From: Bigelowiella natans CCMP2755
Taxonomy: Eukaryota; Cercozoa; Chlorarachniophyceae
Direction of reading: 5' to 3'
DNA: 39,336 nucleotides
Assembly: GCA_000320545.1 (NCBI GenBank)
Contig: ADNK01000727.1
Location: forward strand, 1-39,336
Shown here: piece after piece, positions 19,186-28,613 of the stretch
Layout: each line of letters starts with the position of its first letter
How positions within the stretch are numbered: the stretch's first letter is position 1
The notes under the pieces: model-generated
Told to the model about the DNA's origin: nothing
The model's input: the letters and a program-made list of their open reading frames with translations, nothing else
Databases searched by the model: none
Made by a program: the position numbers and the translations under genes

Positions 19186-20367
19186 ATGATCAATTTGAGA
19201 GAAACAGAAAAAAGGTTCATGCGACAGTGGAACAATTGTTTTCCATTGATGGAAGAAGACAGAAAAGGAAACAAAGTTCCAAGTGAAGTCAATGTCAATC
19301 ATCTTCTTTGGATGATTTGCAACAAAGACGATGTTGGAGGTGATGGAAAACTTGTGGTGAGAAAAACAGACACTGAGGCAATCAATCCAATTGCAGGAAC
19401 AAGATTGCATTCATCGAACATGGAAAGGTCTTTGATCACGTGTGCTAACAACAACAGATTTGATGTTAGTGATCCAAGTGAAGATTCAAGAACTCCACCA
19501 AGATCATCAACACCGCCAAAAATGATGAGAACACCACAAAGATCACCACCACCACCACCAAGAAGACCACTGCCAAGAAGACCAGCACCAGGAGGACCAC
19601 CAGCACCAGCACCAGGAAATGGACAACAACAGATGGCACAAGAAGAAAAACTACCAGCATTGGCAAGATCAAATGACATTGACAGCAGAGAGACACAAGC
19701 AACACCATCACAAAGATTTGGTCAACAACCAGGTTTCAGTCTGACCCCAGTTGTTCCCACATCAGCACCTGCTGGATTCAAATCAACACCAGGTGACATG
19801 GGTGAGAAAAAATTGACAGATTCATCTTTGAAAGAAATTGAAGAGCACAACGACTTCCAAAGACCTTTACCTGACATTTTGGAAAGACAAAATGCAATCT
19901 GTCAGACCAAAATGAGGCAAGGGTCAATCCAAGAAGCAACTCATCCATTCGGAGGTAAATGCAATGCAACCAATGAATCACAAATCAATCATGACACCAA
20001 TTCTAAAAACCCATTTGTCAAATCTCAAGCAAGATTGAAGGTGAAAGAAACAGATGACACAAGTGAAATTTGCAGACCTCAATTGCAAGAAGCAATCGAT
20101 GATGCCAAACCACCTGCTAAATTGTTAGCAAAGATGGCCAACATGGAAGCACTCAAAGTTGAAGTTCCAGTTGAACCTCCATTCAAAGCAAGAGGTTTTG
20201 ATCCAAAGGAATTGCGACCGGTTTTCAAAATCAATTGCACTCACGGTGCAGTGCCTCATCATGTGTCTCAAGCACACAAAAAGAAGAAAGATGAAGTAGC
20301 AGATGTGCACACCAGCTACACGAAATCCAAACAAATGAAAGATGCCAGTGATCTGTTTTTTCAATGA
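19186..20367 (+). CDS. Hypothetical virion-type protein with Pro-rich centre
   Basis: 393 aa, unrecognised. An N-terminal ordered part (residues 1-95) is followed by a Pro/Arg-rich low-complexity segment (RSPPPPPRRPLPRRP), then Gln/Pro-rich and charged segments. There is one Tyr in the whole protein. It lies directly upstream of the packaging ATPase on the same strand with a 44-nt gap holding a short inverted repeat around ATGATCAT. Position suggests a late structural or scaffold gene; this is inference only. Confidence 0.45.
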   Translation: MINLRETEKRFMRQWNNCFPLMEEDRKGNKVPSEVNVNHLLWMICNKDDVGGDGKLVVRKTDTEAINPIAGTRLHSSNMERSLITCANNNRFDVSDPSEDSRTPPRSSTPPKMMRTPQRSPPPPPRRPLPRRPAPGGPPAPAPGNGQQQMAQEEKLPALARSNDIDSRETQATPSQRFGQQPGFSLTPVVPTSAPAGFKSTPGDMGEKKLTDSSLKEIEEHNDFQRPLPDILERQNAICQTKMRQGSIQEATHPFGGKCNATNESQINHDTNSKNPFVKSQARLKVKETDDTSEICRPQLQEAIDDAKPPAKLLAKMANMEALKVEVPVEPPFKARGFDPKELRPVFKINCTHGAVPHHVSQAHKKKKDEVADVHTSYTKSKQMKDASDLFFQ

Positions 20368-20411
20368 TCATCGTTTCATCATGATCATCATTGTCTGTCA
20401 CAATTGCAACA

Positions 20412-21152
20412 ATGACCAAAAAAGCATGTGAAAAATTGGACACAAAACCCACATTGAAAAATGAATCTGAACAGATGCACAACAATTGCGGCTCAATTCC
20501 ATCTTTTCCTAACAGATGCTTGTTCACAGCTCCTACTGGATCAGGTGAAAGTGTTGCAACAGTGAATTTGCTCACTCGCAAAAGATGTTCAAGAAACTTC
20601 TTTGATGTCATTTCATTTTGCTCGCCCAATGTGAATTGCGAAGAAGAACACACAGAAATGAAAACAAAAAACGAAAAAGCAGAAACAAAATTTGAAGAAA
20701 AGTTCAAAGAGAAAGAGTTTGGTGCTGTGGTTGACAAATCAATGAAAGAACAAAAAGAACTAAAAGACAAAAAGAAACCCATGAAAAAAATGTTGGTGAT
20801 CATTGATGATTTCGCTTCAGATGAAAAAGTGATGAAAAGTGAAACATCAAAAGATTTGTTCTTTGCTGGTAGAAAACATGGTGTGTGTGTTTGGATCACC
20901 AGTCAGCATCACAAAATGGTTCAACCAGATGTTAGAACCAATGCGGAACATCTCATTGTGTTCAGTAGGCAACCCTCGAGTGAATTGAAAAAGATGGCTG
21001 AAGAAACATCAATGGGTGAATGCACCAAGAAAAAAATCATGGAAATGTTTGATGAAACATCCACCATGGATTGTTCATTTTCACATTGCAACAGAAAACA
21101 AAACATGAATGAAAGGTGCATGATTGATTTTCAAAGTTTTGTGAACATCTAA
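20412..21152 (+). CDS. A32/FtsK-like genome-packaging ATPase with mutated Walker A
   Basis: 246 aa from ATG 20412. Family features: CLFTAPTGSGES (Walker A), KMLVIIDDF (Walker B), and ITSQHHKMV...VRTNAEHLIVF, the Gln-containing sensor region of the A32-type packaging ATPases of NCLDVs, Polintons and virophages. The Walker A lysine is Glu (E46): the codons read GGT GAA where GGT AAA is expected, a TA-to-TG change across the codon boundary. A Tyr common in the sensor region reads His. ATP hydrolysis should be abolished, so this copy is predicted dead. There is no Tyr in the protein. Confidence 0.75.
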   Translation: MTKKACEKLDTKPTLKNESEQMHNNCGSIPSFPNRCLFTAPTGSGESVATVNLLTRKRCSRNFFDVISFCSPNVNCEEEHTEMKTKNEKAETKFEEKFKEKEFGAVVDKSMKEQKELKDKKKPMKKMLVIIDDFASDEKVMKSETSKDLFFAGRKHGVCVWITSQHHKMVQPDVRTNAEHLIVFSRQPSSELKKMAEETSMGECTKKKIMEMFDETSTMDCSFSHCNRKQNMNERCMIDFQSFVNI

Positions 21153-21154
21153 AC

Positions 21155-21565
21155 ATGACCAATGTGGATGAACTTTTGCCAGAATTGCATTCAAAAAAAT
21201 CAGGAACAAATCATCATCATTCAACAGTCGTCCAAAAAAAAATAGCAAATCCTTTTTTGCATTTGAAAAAACCAGCTGCACATTCACCTCCAAAAAAACC
21301 AGCTGCACATTTGCCTCCAACAAAACCAGCTGGTTTTTTTGCGAGAGAATTTGTGAGAAAAGAAGTGCCTGTGAGCATCAAACGAACATTCAAAAAGCAT
21401 CAAATGTCAATTGATCATTGTCCAAATGTTGATGATGACACATGGGAAATGACAATTCTTCACCACCAAAACCAAAACCAATCCACATTCCAAAGCCACA
21501 TTTTCCAAAACCAAAACCAATTCATGTTCCAAGAATTCCTGTGGAAAAAGCAACTAAGCCTGTGA
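21155..21565 (+). CDS. Hypothetical Pro-rich protein, overlapping the next gene
   Basis: Starts three bases after the ATPase stop. The first 95 or so residues look real, with a three-fold KPAAH/KPAGF...PP motif. From about 21440 the frame becomes Gln/Asn/His-rich and is antiphase to the Pro-Lys-rich start of the next frame, so the two may be one gene split by an indel near 21440, or two overlapping genes. No domain recognised. Confidence 0.35.
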   Translation: MTNVDELLPELHSKKSGTNHHHSTVVQKKIANPFLHLKKPAAHSPPKKPAAHLPPTKPAGFFAREFVRKEVPVSIKRTFKKHQMSIDHCPNVDDDTWEMTILHHQNQNQSTFQSHIFQNQNQFMFQEFLWKKQLSL

Positions 21566-22029
21566 ACAAAGGAATGAAAAAAGGAGCAAATTGTCTTGAA
21601 GATGAACCAACACATCCAGTTTCCACCACAAATGAAGCCAAACGAGCATTGAACAAATTGGATTCCATGTCCCACGGTGGTCTTGGTGTTGTTCATCAGG
21701 GATCTCAAGTTGTGTTTCCACAATTTGGATTGGCCGTTGCATTGGCTACTGTGGCAGATGAAATGGCTCATGATGATGGCAAGTTGTCAAAAAAAACATC
21801 AAAAAACATCTTGTTGAACCAGGCCACGGGAGGTGTTCATGGTGATTACCAAAATGTTGGAACCATTGAAAAATCTGAGCTTGTGAGTGAAATGGAAAAC
21901 AAATTCAATGCAGATTTACACGACTTACCAGATGTTGATGGAGCAATTCCAGTTTCTGTGGAAGGCAAAATTTCTGTTGATGATGCGACCAGAAAACTCA
22001 GACAAATCACCATTTCTCATCTTCTTTGA
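21442..22029 (+). CDS. Hypothetical minor virion-type protein
   Basis: 195 aa with a KPKPIHIPKPHFPKPKPIHV Pro-rich N-terminus, then an ordered Gly/Ala-containing part (GLAVALATVADEMAHDDG) and an acidic C-terminus. Unrecognised. It lies between the ATPase and the capsid genes on the same strand, which suggests a structural or assembly role. Confidence 0.4.
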   Translation: MGNDNSSPPKPKPIHIPKPHFPKPKPIHVPRIPVEKATKPVNKGMKKGANCLEDEPTHPVSTTNEAKRALNKLDSMSHGGLGVVHQGSQVVFPQFGLAVALATVADEMAHDDGKLSKKTSKNILLNQATGGVHGDYQNVGTIEKSELVSEMENKFNADLHDLPDVDGAIPVSVEGKISVDDATRKLRQITISHLL

Positions 22030-22342
22030 TTTCAGGACTTGGTGGAAATGTTCCAAGTGTCAGAATGACAACATTTGAAAAAGCATTTCTTTCTGCTACA
22101 TTTTCTGCTGTTGCAACTTGAAGCACACTGAATGTCAAAACACTAAACGTTGCACCAGATTTCAGGAAAAACTCCAAAGCCCTTTTGTCAGAAGTTGAAC
22201 AACAAGACTGGCACGCATTGATGCATTTTTCATCCTCCAATTCTTTTCTGTGCAGCATCTCTTCTGTCATTCTGTCTTTGTGTTCTTCAGAATCTTCAAC
22301 ATCTGAAGCTGCATCACTTTTTTCATCCATTTTGCATTCCAT
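22007..22342 (-). CDS. Hypothetical protein with hydrophobic segment
   Basis: Read on the minus strand from MECKMDEKSD: an acidic N-terminal half, a CxxCC motif (CINACQSCCS), then FFLKSGATFSVLTFSVL, which could be a membrane helix. It fills a gap between two plus-strand genes and overlaps the end of the upstream one by 23 nt. Could be a chance frame in DNA that lacks TAA and TAG. Confidence 0.3.
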   Translation of the reverse strand: MECKMDEKSDAASDVEDSEEHKDRMTEEMLHRKELEDEKCINACQSCCSTSDKRALEFFLKSGATFSVLTFSVLQVATAENVAERNAFSNVVILTLGTFPPSPEIKEDEKW

Positions 22343-22416
22343 GGATTGTGGAATGATCATCATGAACAGTCATGAACAAAATGCTGTGATGATTTTTTTC
22401 TGTTCTTGTGATGACA

Positions 22417-23310
22417 ATGGGATTGTTTGATGAGACAAAAGATGGAATCAAAAAAGCTGCTAATGATGCACAAAAATCATCAGGACACATCAGTAGACAA
22501 ACAAAAAAAGACTTTGCAAAAGCAGGAGATGCTGTCAAAGATGTGTCCATCATGGCAGGTGATGAAATTGAAAAAGGAGCCCATGAAGTTGGAGATCAAC
22601 CAAAAAAACAAGAAGTCCAACAAGCATTGGCTGGAACTGGAATGGCCATGGCCAATGTCGCTACAGGAGGGGCATTTGCTCCAGAACCAATGGCAGGTGG
22701 ATTGGCAATTCAAGGTGCCATTGAGTCAGCACATTCAAAATCTTCACCTCATGACACTGTGCCACAGGCAGGAACCGCATGTGCCACTGGTGAATTGGAT
22801 TTTGACAAAAGAGGACCAGGTGTTGGTTCATTTGGCGAAGGCATTTCTGATTTGAGAGAAGAAGGTGTGAAACGATTTGATGGTGTCAAAGACAAATTGT
22901 CAGATGAAGCTGTGAAAAGACATGATGATGTGAAAGGCAAAGTGTCAGCAAGATCAGGATTTGATCCAACACAAATGCAATCTGCAGATGAAGCCATGGA
23001 TTCATTGAAAGCACAAATTGATGGGAATGGAAGATCAGAGCAACAGCTGGTGGATTTGAGAAGTGGAAAAGCATCAGAAAATTTGACAAACAAAGCAAAA
23101 AGTGAATTGAAAAAAGAAGCAAGTAGTCAAGGCAATGAAATGCTAAATGATGTTTCAGGTGAAGTGTCTCAAAAGAAAAGCAAAGTGAAAAAAGCCACAA
23201 AAAAAGTCAAGAAGAAGGTGAAATCTTCTGAAGGTGAAATGGCTGATGTCATCAAAAAGGTGAAACAAAATCAACAGAGATGCAGAATGTCAAGTGCCAT
23301 TGTGAATTGA
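22417..23310 (+). CDS. Hypothetical virion-type protein, Lys-rich tail
   Basis: 297 aa from MGLFDETKDG. The N-terminal half is amphipathic, followed by a Gly/Ala-rich part (GMAMANVATGGAFAPEPM). A repeated helix pattern follows (GVKRFDGVKDKLSDEAVKRH), and the C-terminus is strongly basic (KSKVKKATKKVKKKVK). No family recognised. Upstream of the capsid gene; a DNA-condensing or membrane-associated minor virion protein would fit. In 22441-23040 I count three TAs in 600 nt. Confidence 0.5.
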   Translation: MGLFDETKDGIKKAANDAQKSSGHISRQTKKDFAKAGDAVKDVSIMAGDEIEKGAHEVGDQPKKQEVQQALAGTGMAMANVATGGAFAPEPMAGGLAIQGAIESAHSKSSPHDTVPQAGTACATGELDFDKRGPGVGSFGEGISDLREEGVKRFDGVKDKLSDEAVKRHDDVKGKVSARSGFDPTQMQSADEAMDSLKAQIDGNGRSEQQLVDLRSGKASENLTNKAKSELKKEASSQGNEMLNDVSGEVSQKKSKVKKATKKVKKKVKSSEGEMADVIKKVKQNQQRCRMSSAIVN

Positions 23311-23467
23311 AAAAAAAAACATCACAAAAAAATCACATTCGTTTCAATGCAATTTTTTTTGTCTGCACATTGTCAATGTGGATGCAATTAGCAAAACTAC
23401 CGATGTTAGCAGTTGTGAAACTACCGATGTTGGTAGATTTCCAGAAATCGACTACAGTTTGCCCCCC

Positions 23468-25123
23468 ATGGATGAAATTTTTGTTGATTCAGTCTCTTGT
23501 TTTAGAGAAGAGATGAAAAACAGCAACAATGCTAAAAAAGCAAATGCAAAAATGAGATTTTTCATTCCAGCTCAACAAAGAGCAGTTGACCCATCTGAAT
23601 TGTGTTTTCAATTGAACGTTGCTGCCAGAACAGCTGGAGATGCTGATTTACCAGCGGTTGACCAATCAAGATTGAGACTTGCTGAAGGTGGAGTTCATTC
23701 TCTCTTTGGAGAGATGATCATCAGAGATGGTGGAGGCAATGTCATTGAAAAAATTGACAACTGTGACCTCATTGCTGAAATTTTGCAAGACACTTTGTCA
23801 ACCAAAGAAGTCAAAAACAATTTGTTGAATGTGGAAGGTGTTTGTGATGACCAAGGATTGTTCAACACAGTTCATGGCAAATTCAATGTCAATGGCAACA
23901 CCTTGGAATTGAAAGCACCTGTGGCTCAGGTCGTAGCTAATGCTCTTCCAGCAGGACAAGCTGATTGCAATGCTGCTGCCAATGCTGCTGCTGTTGTAGC
24001 TGTGACCACTCCCGCTTCACCATCAAGAGCACTTGGTGTAGGAACTCAATTCTTGACTCAACTAAGACCAGGTTCTGTTGTCAAATTTGATGGAAATGGT
24101 CACACAGTTGCTTGTGTTGTGTCTGATGCAGAATTTGCATCTGCTACTGACATTGCTGCTGATGTTGCTGCTGCTAACATTGTTGTTGGCAGAGATTTTG
24201 TTGAAGGATTGCTTGAAACAGAAAGTCGTTGCAAAAAATTCCATCACGATGGACTTTTCACACCAGATGGAGCTGTTCATTGCTTCCAACCATGCTGCTC
24301 CGGATTTTCATCTCAAAACAAATGCCTTCATCTTGATCATCATGGTGGGTTGGAATTTGAATTCACTTTGGACAGCAATGCTGTGATTTTCGATGACACT
24401 GACACAAACAACAATGCTAACATTTTCATCAAAAAAGGACATGTCCATTGCACTGCTCTTGAATTCAGTCCAGTTGTTGAAGCAGCACTTGCCAAGGCAC
24501 ACATGAGAGGTTTGTCTGTGAGTTTCCCAGTTCACCATGTAGTTAGTAGAACACAAAATCCTTCTACCTCTGTTTCTCAGGAACATCAAGAAAGTTTAGC
24601 AATTCTCAAAATGGTCAAAATTGTTGGTAGACCAACTGGGTTTGACACAAACACTGGAGCATCATTTTTCTTTGAAGATCCAACCAGTGCCAAAAGAATT
24701 CACTGGGAGATCAACAAACAAAGATTTACTGAGTGTGGCAATGATGACATTTCACCTCAAGTTGTTTTCATGAATGACAGAATTGGCAAAAATCTGTTAG
24801 GAGATTGCAAACATGCCACAATTTCTCATGGAGAATTCAAAGAAGCAGGCAAATCTGCTTCAATTTTCAACACCCAAAACTGCAAAGAAGGCAATCACAC
24901 AGGAGTCAACACCAACCGAGCAACCATGAGACTCAAAATTGAAGGAGGAGATGGTGTTGGTTCCTCACAACCTGGCATTGTCAATCAAGGCAGACAAATC
25001 GATGTGTCAATGATGCACGAGCAACACATTGTGTTGAAAGATGGAGACAGTCTCACAGTGAGATCTCAAACTTTTGTCATTCTCAAATTCCACCAAAATT
25101 TGCATCACAAAAATTCACTTCTA
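23468..25123 (+). CDS. Major capsid protein-like (double jelly-roll type), fused to downstream frame
   Basis: Start taken at MDEIFVD (23468); about 552 codons to the start of the penton-like part. RFFIPAQQ, ELCFQLNVAARTAG, GGVHSLFGEMIIRDGGGN and VIEKIDNCDLIAEIL resemble the first strands of Polinton-like-virus capsid proteins, where the phrase after IEKID normally carries Tyr; here it is Cys. There is no Tyr from 23468 on, which is abnormal for this family. No stop separates it from the penton-like frame: a CAA at 25094-25096 could be a former TAA. Assignment is by motif and context; a structure prediction should settle it. Confidence 0.6.
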
Positions 25124-25852
25124 ATGCAAATCAATGTGAAACAACACAAAATTCATTTCAACAGCAAAGACAGAATTGCTGGAACAACCAACAATTCAAA
25201 TTGTCAATTGAACAGTGCAATTGATGATGCATCTTCTGTTTCCATTGCAAGAGTGAGATTTCCAATTACTTGTTGCAATGTGTCAGCTAAAAATGACATT
25301 TTGGAAATTGAGAACAGTTCTGGAAACAAAACAAGCATGGAATTGACAAAACAAAATTGTGGTGCTACTGAATTAGTGACAGAATTGCAAACTGAACTTT
25401 CAACTAATGCCTCATCAGTGGGAACTTTCACTCCTACACGCAATGCTGAAACAGGTAAATTCAGCATGGGTTGCAGTGACAATTTCAAAATGACCAAAAA
25501 CGAATGCTCTAAGTTTTTAGGTCATGATGACACTGCACCCCTTTCTGCATTGCATGTAGCAGATGACATGAGTGATCTGTCACCAAAACCTGTTCATGTC
25601 CAAACTGATTTGCAACTGGATGCAGAATTAGCAGGTCAATCATCAAACATGGTTTGTGAAGTTGGTGGCGATGTTTCTTTTGGTAGCATTTTGCATGACA
25701 ATGAAAAACCAAGTGAAAGGATTGAATCAATGAAAAAAAAGAATGCAAGCAACTTGAAATTTGCACTTGTAGATGGAGATGGAGATGAAATTGAAAACAA
25801 TGGTGTGGATTGTTCCATGACAGTGTCTTTGTTTCATGAGACTAATGAATGA
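25124..25852 (+). CDS. Penton-like minor capsid protein (single jelly roll), in frame with MCP
   Basis: 242 aa from the internal ATG at 25124. The pattern HFNSKDRI..., ARVRFPITCCNVSAKNDILEI, ELVTELQTELS, TGKFSMGCSDNF is that of penton-type proteins of Polintons and their relatives, where the ITCCNV position normally has aromatic residues and the KQNCG position reads GxY. Three Cys in these places are the expected outcome of Tyr TAY to Cys TGY. It is read in one frame with the capsid protein, most likely because the stop between the two genes was mutated. Confidence 0.6.
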   Translation: MQINVKQHKIHFNSKDRIAGTTNNSNCQLNSAIDDASSVSIARVRFPITCCNVSAKNDILEIENSSGNKTSMELTKQNCGATELVTELQTELSTNASSVGTFTPTRNAETGKFSMGCSDNFKMTKNECSKFLGHDDTAPLSALHVADDMSDLSPKPVHVQTDLQLDAELAGQSSNMVCEVGGDVSFGSILHDNEKPSERIESMKKKNASNLKFALVDGDGDEIENNGVDCSMTVSLFHETNE

Positions 25853-28062
25853 GAAAAAAAAATGTCCAATTGTTGTCAATGAAAATGAGTGTTAGCATCA
25901 CAGGTGAAAATGTCCCCAACCCCAATGCATCTGGTGGAACAAACAATGATGATCCATCAACAGGAGAAACAGATGGCATTGCAAGCAATTCAAATGACAT
26001 CAATTTTGATGAAGGTGCATCTGTGAATGGCACAAAATTTCAAAACACAGGAAATCAAAACGGACTTTTTGTGGGTCGTGATTTGTCTGGTAATTCGTCC
26101 ATGGAAATGGTCTCTCCAACAACCTGCATTGATTTTGTGCATCAATCAGGATCTGATTGTGCGAATCGCATTCTGTCAAATGATGATGGTGTTCACTTCA
26201 CAGGGGATTTGCACATGGGCATCATTGGACCCAATTGTGCATCTTCAAATCAAATGGCATCCACGACAGGAACTTTCAATGGAATCAATTTAGACGGAGT
26301 CCCTTTGAATCCAAGAAATTCTTCAGTTCACGGGATTGCATCTGACATTGCAAGTGGAAACATGAAATTTGCTGCAAATTCCAATTTTCAAGAAAAATTG
26401 ACTGCATTGGGTGATTTCAATCTTTCAAATGAAACAACAAATGATTCCATCAATGGATTAGTTGTGACAGGAAACAAAATCACATCATTAGATGACCTTG
26501 CAATGAAACATGTAGCCACAGGATCATCAGAGAATTTGCAATGCACAGCACAATTGTCCAATTTCACAGATTCATCACAAAACAACATGCCATCAACACC
26601 ATCAATGTTGTGCAATGAAAATGTTGACAATTTTGAAAGATTGACAGTTGGACAACCTGACCCTGACGATGCCTTTGGAATGGATGTTCATCAGAACTCC
26701 GGTGATGATTGCATGGGCAACACATCAACTGTTTGTGCAAAAAACAATTTGAGCATTGCAGAAAACGGTGAATGTTTTCAAGCCACACCTACTCAATTGA
26801 ACAGACGGACATTGTTCAATCAAAATGATGATTTCAGTTCTCAACCTGAAGAAATCACATCAGTTGGTTCCAATGATGACACAAATTGGACTCACATTCA
26901 AGATTGCAGTTTTGCAACTGAGAGAATGGTGGGTGATGCATTTGTTTGTTTTCAAATAGCTACGAGTGTTGATGATTTGAAAACCAAAGTCCCCCTTTCT
27001 GCCATTTCAAGTGTTCAATTGTCACAAGTTCAAGGGACATCGGTCAATGGTAGGGTTCACATCGATGAAAACATTGAAACAAACAACAATTTTTGTGAAC
27101 ATCACAGATGGATTGCAAAAAAGATGGAGGCATTTGATCACTGGAGCATGAACGAATTAGAATCATTTGGTTTTGAAAAAAAGGATGTCAATGTGAATCA
27201 AGAAGTTCTAAAAATGAAAGATGTTGAAACAAAAACAACAACATTGGAAACTGAAACAACCACATTAGAAACAAAAACAACAACAACAGAAAACAAACTT
27301 GATCCAATTACTTTGTCTAACAACGAACATCAATTTTCAAGTTCCATTTTTGCAAATGGTTTGAGAAGCACAACACAACCTCACATCGATGGTGTTTGTT
27401 TGGGAAAAGATGTTCATGATGGCAGTAGCATTGAATTCGTTAGTCCAACATGCTGCATTGATTTCGTTCATGACAATTTGGGAACAGATCATGCGAATCG
27501 CATTTTGTCCAATGATGATGGCATTCACATCACAGGGGATTTGCATGTTTTCAACACGAAAATTGCTGGAGATGTCACATTTCAAGGTTCATTGTTGTCG
27601 AACACATTGACAGATTCAACAAATGGATCAAGTGCAATTGAAGCATCAGCAACAAGTGATGGCAATGATGTTCAAAATGGATCAATTGATGCAAATGTCC
27701 CCATCATGCGAGTTGCCAATGATTCTTCTTCCATTGTCTTTTTTGAAAGTGGTGATCAGCCACCTTTTCATGATCCTCGTGCAGAAAGTGGCAAATCTAC
27801 CGTTTCAGAATGTGCTTCAAATGTTGTGTCATCAAATGTTCGTTCATCATCTCCATCGTGTGATTTGTTTGATCTCACAGCAGACAAAGCAGTTGGTGTG
27901 AATTCTGGTTCTGATCCCAACATGCCAACTGGAGCTCAACACAGAGTCGAATTAAATGGTCAGAATTTTGTCACTTTTGCTGTTTCCAATCCACAATTCG
28001 TTTGGAATGAAAAAAAAACATGCAGTTACATTGCAATCATGTGGATGATGTTAGCAATGTGA
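25849..28062 (+). CDS. Fibre/adhesin-like protein with repeated modules and coiled coil
   Basis: Up to 737 aa; ATG 25849 overlaps the previous stop (ATGA), with 25885 an alternative start. Two related modules, at about 26060-26220 and 27385-27550, share CIDFVH, ANRILSNDDG and TGDLH. A Thr/Glu repeat before the second module (TTTLETETTTLETKTTTTE) should form a trimeric coiled coil. This layout is typical of viral fibre or receptor-binding proteins. At one repeated position the first module has Cys (TGT) and the second His (CAT), matching an ancestral Tyr TAT hit on opposite strands. The final 18 or so codons follow an A9 run and may be out of frame. Confidence 0.6.
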   Translation: MRKKNVQLLSMKMSVSITGENVPNPNASGGTNNDDPSTGETDGIASNSNDINFDEGASVNGTKFQNTGNQNGLFVGRDLSGNSSMEMVSPTTCIDFVHQSGSDCANRILSNDDGVHFTGDLHMGIIGPNCASSNQMASTTGTFNGINLDGVPLNPRNSSVHGIASDIASGNMKFAANSNFQEKLTALGDFNLSNETTNDSINGLVVTGNKITSLDDLAMKHVATGSSENLQCTAQLSNFTDSSQNNMPSTPSMLCNENVDNFERLTVGQPDPDDAFGMDVHQNSGDDCMGNTSTVCAKNNLSIAENGECFQATPTQLNRRTLFNQNDDFSSQPEEITSVGSNDDTNWTHIQDCSFATERMVGDAFVCFQIATSVDDLKTKVPLSAISSVQLSQVQGTSVNGRVHIDENIETNNNFCEHHRWIAKKMEAFDHWSMNELESFGFEKKDVNVNQEVLKMKDVETKTTTLETETTTLETKTTTTENKLDPITLSNNEHQFSSSIFANGLRSTTQPHIDGVCLGKDVHDGSSIEFVSPTCCIDFVHDNLGTDHANRILSNDDGIHITGDLHVFNTKIAGDVTFQGSLLSNTLTDSTNGSSAIEASATSDGNDVQNGSIDANVPIMRVANDSSSIVFFESGDQPPFHDPRAESGKSTVSECASNVVSSNVRSSSPSCDLFDLTADKAVGVNSGSDPNMPTGAQHRVELNGQNFVTFAVSNPQFVWNEKKTCSYIAIMWMMLAM

Positions 28063-28421
28063 GAGAAACTTCAAAAGGTCACAGAGCAACACAATCAAAA
28101 GAATCATGTCGTGAAGTAGGAATGTCTCAATGTGCCAGAAACAAAAAAACTTTGACAGATGGGTTGACACCTGTAGTTCTAAAAAGTGCTGGTCATGAAG
28201 TCATTTCTGTTGAAAAAGAAGAGGAGGTAAAAAAACCAGCTAAAACAATCAAAAGAGTTCCAGTTGAAAATGGTGTCAAAAAGAAAGAAGAGGAAAAAGT
28301 AGAGGAAGAAAAAATTGGTCTTGAATCAAAAGAAGACAGTAATGATGAAAAAGTGAGCATGGAAATGGAAGAAGATGGTGATGATGAGAGTTCAGCAACA
28401 GAATCAGATGTGGAAAATTGA
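28020..28421 (+). CDS. Hypothetical acidic-tailed protein
   Basis: 133 aa: a polar N-terminus, a central LTDGLTPVVLKSAGHEVISV segment, then a Lys/Glu-rich region ending in MEEDGDDESSATESDVEN. It overlaps the end of the fibre frame by 43 nt. No family recognised. Confidence 0.4.
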   Translation: MQLHCNHVDDVSNVRETSKGHRATQSKESCREVGMSQCARNKKTLTDGLTPVVLKSAGHEVISVEKEEEVKKPAKTIKRVPVENGVKKKEEEKVEEEKIGLESKEDSNDEKVSMEMEEDGDDESSATESDVEN

Positions 28422-28434
28422 CTCTGTTCATGTG

Positions 28435-28560
28435 ATGGAAGGAACAATGATTGTTTCATTGACTTTGGGTGTGTGTGTGATGATTGGATGCACACTTGGT
28501 GGAGTGTCGGCATCAATTACTGATTTAGACCCTGCTAACGATCATTTGATTGCAAGTTGA
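28435..28560 (+). CDS. Small single-pass membrane protein
   Basis: 41 aa starting MEGTM, with one clear membrane helix (MIVSLTLGVCVMIGCTLGG). It sits between structural-type genes on the same strand. Small membrane proteins are usual in viruses with an internal lipid layer, but no specific match is claimed. Confidence 0.4.
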   Translation: MEGTMIVSLTLGVCVMIGCTLGGVSASITDLDPANDHLIAS

Positions 28561-28613
28561 AAAAACATTTTTTTGAAATTTTGTTCACAAAAATCATCCA
28601 AATCTTTGCAACC

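Noticed and set aside
8221-28062. Diversity-generating retroelement, because adenines are changed
   Set aside because: There is no template/variable repeat pair, changes are only transitions at TA, and both strands and noncoding DNA are affected.
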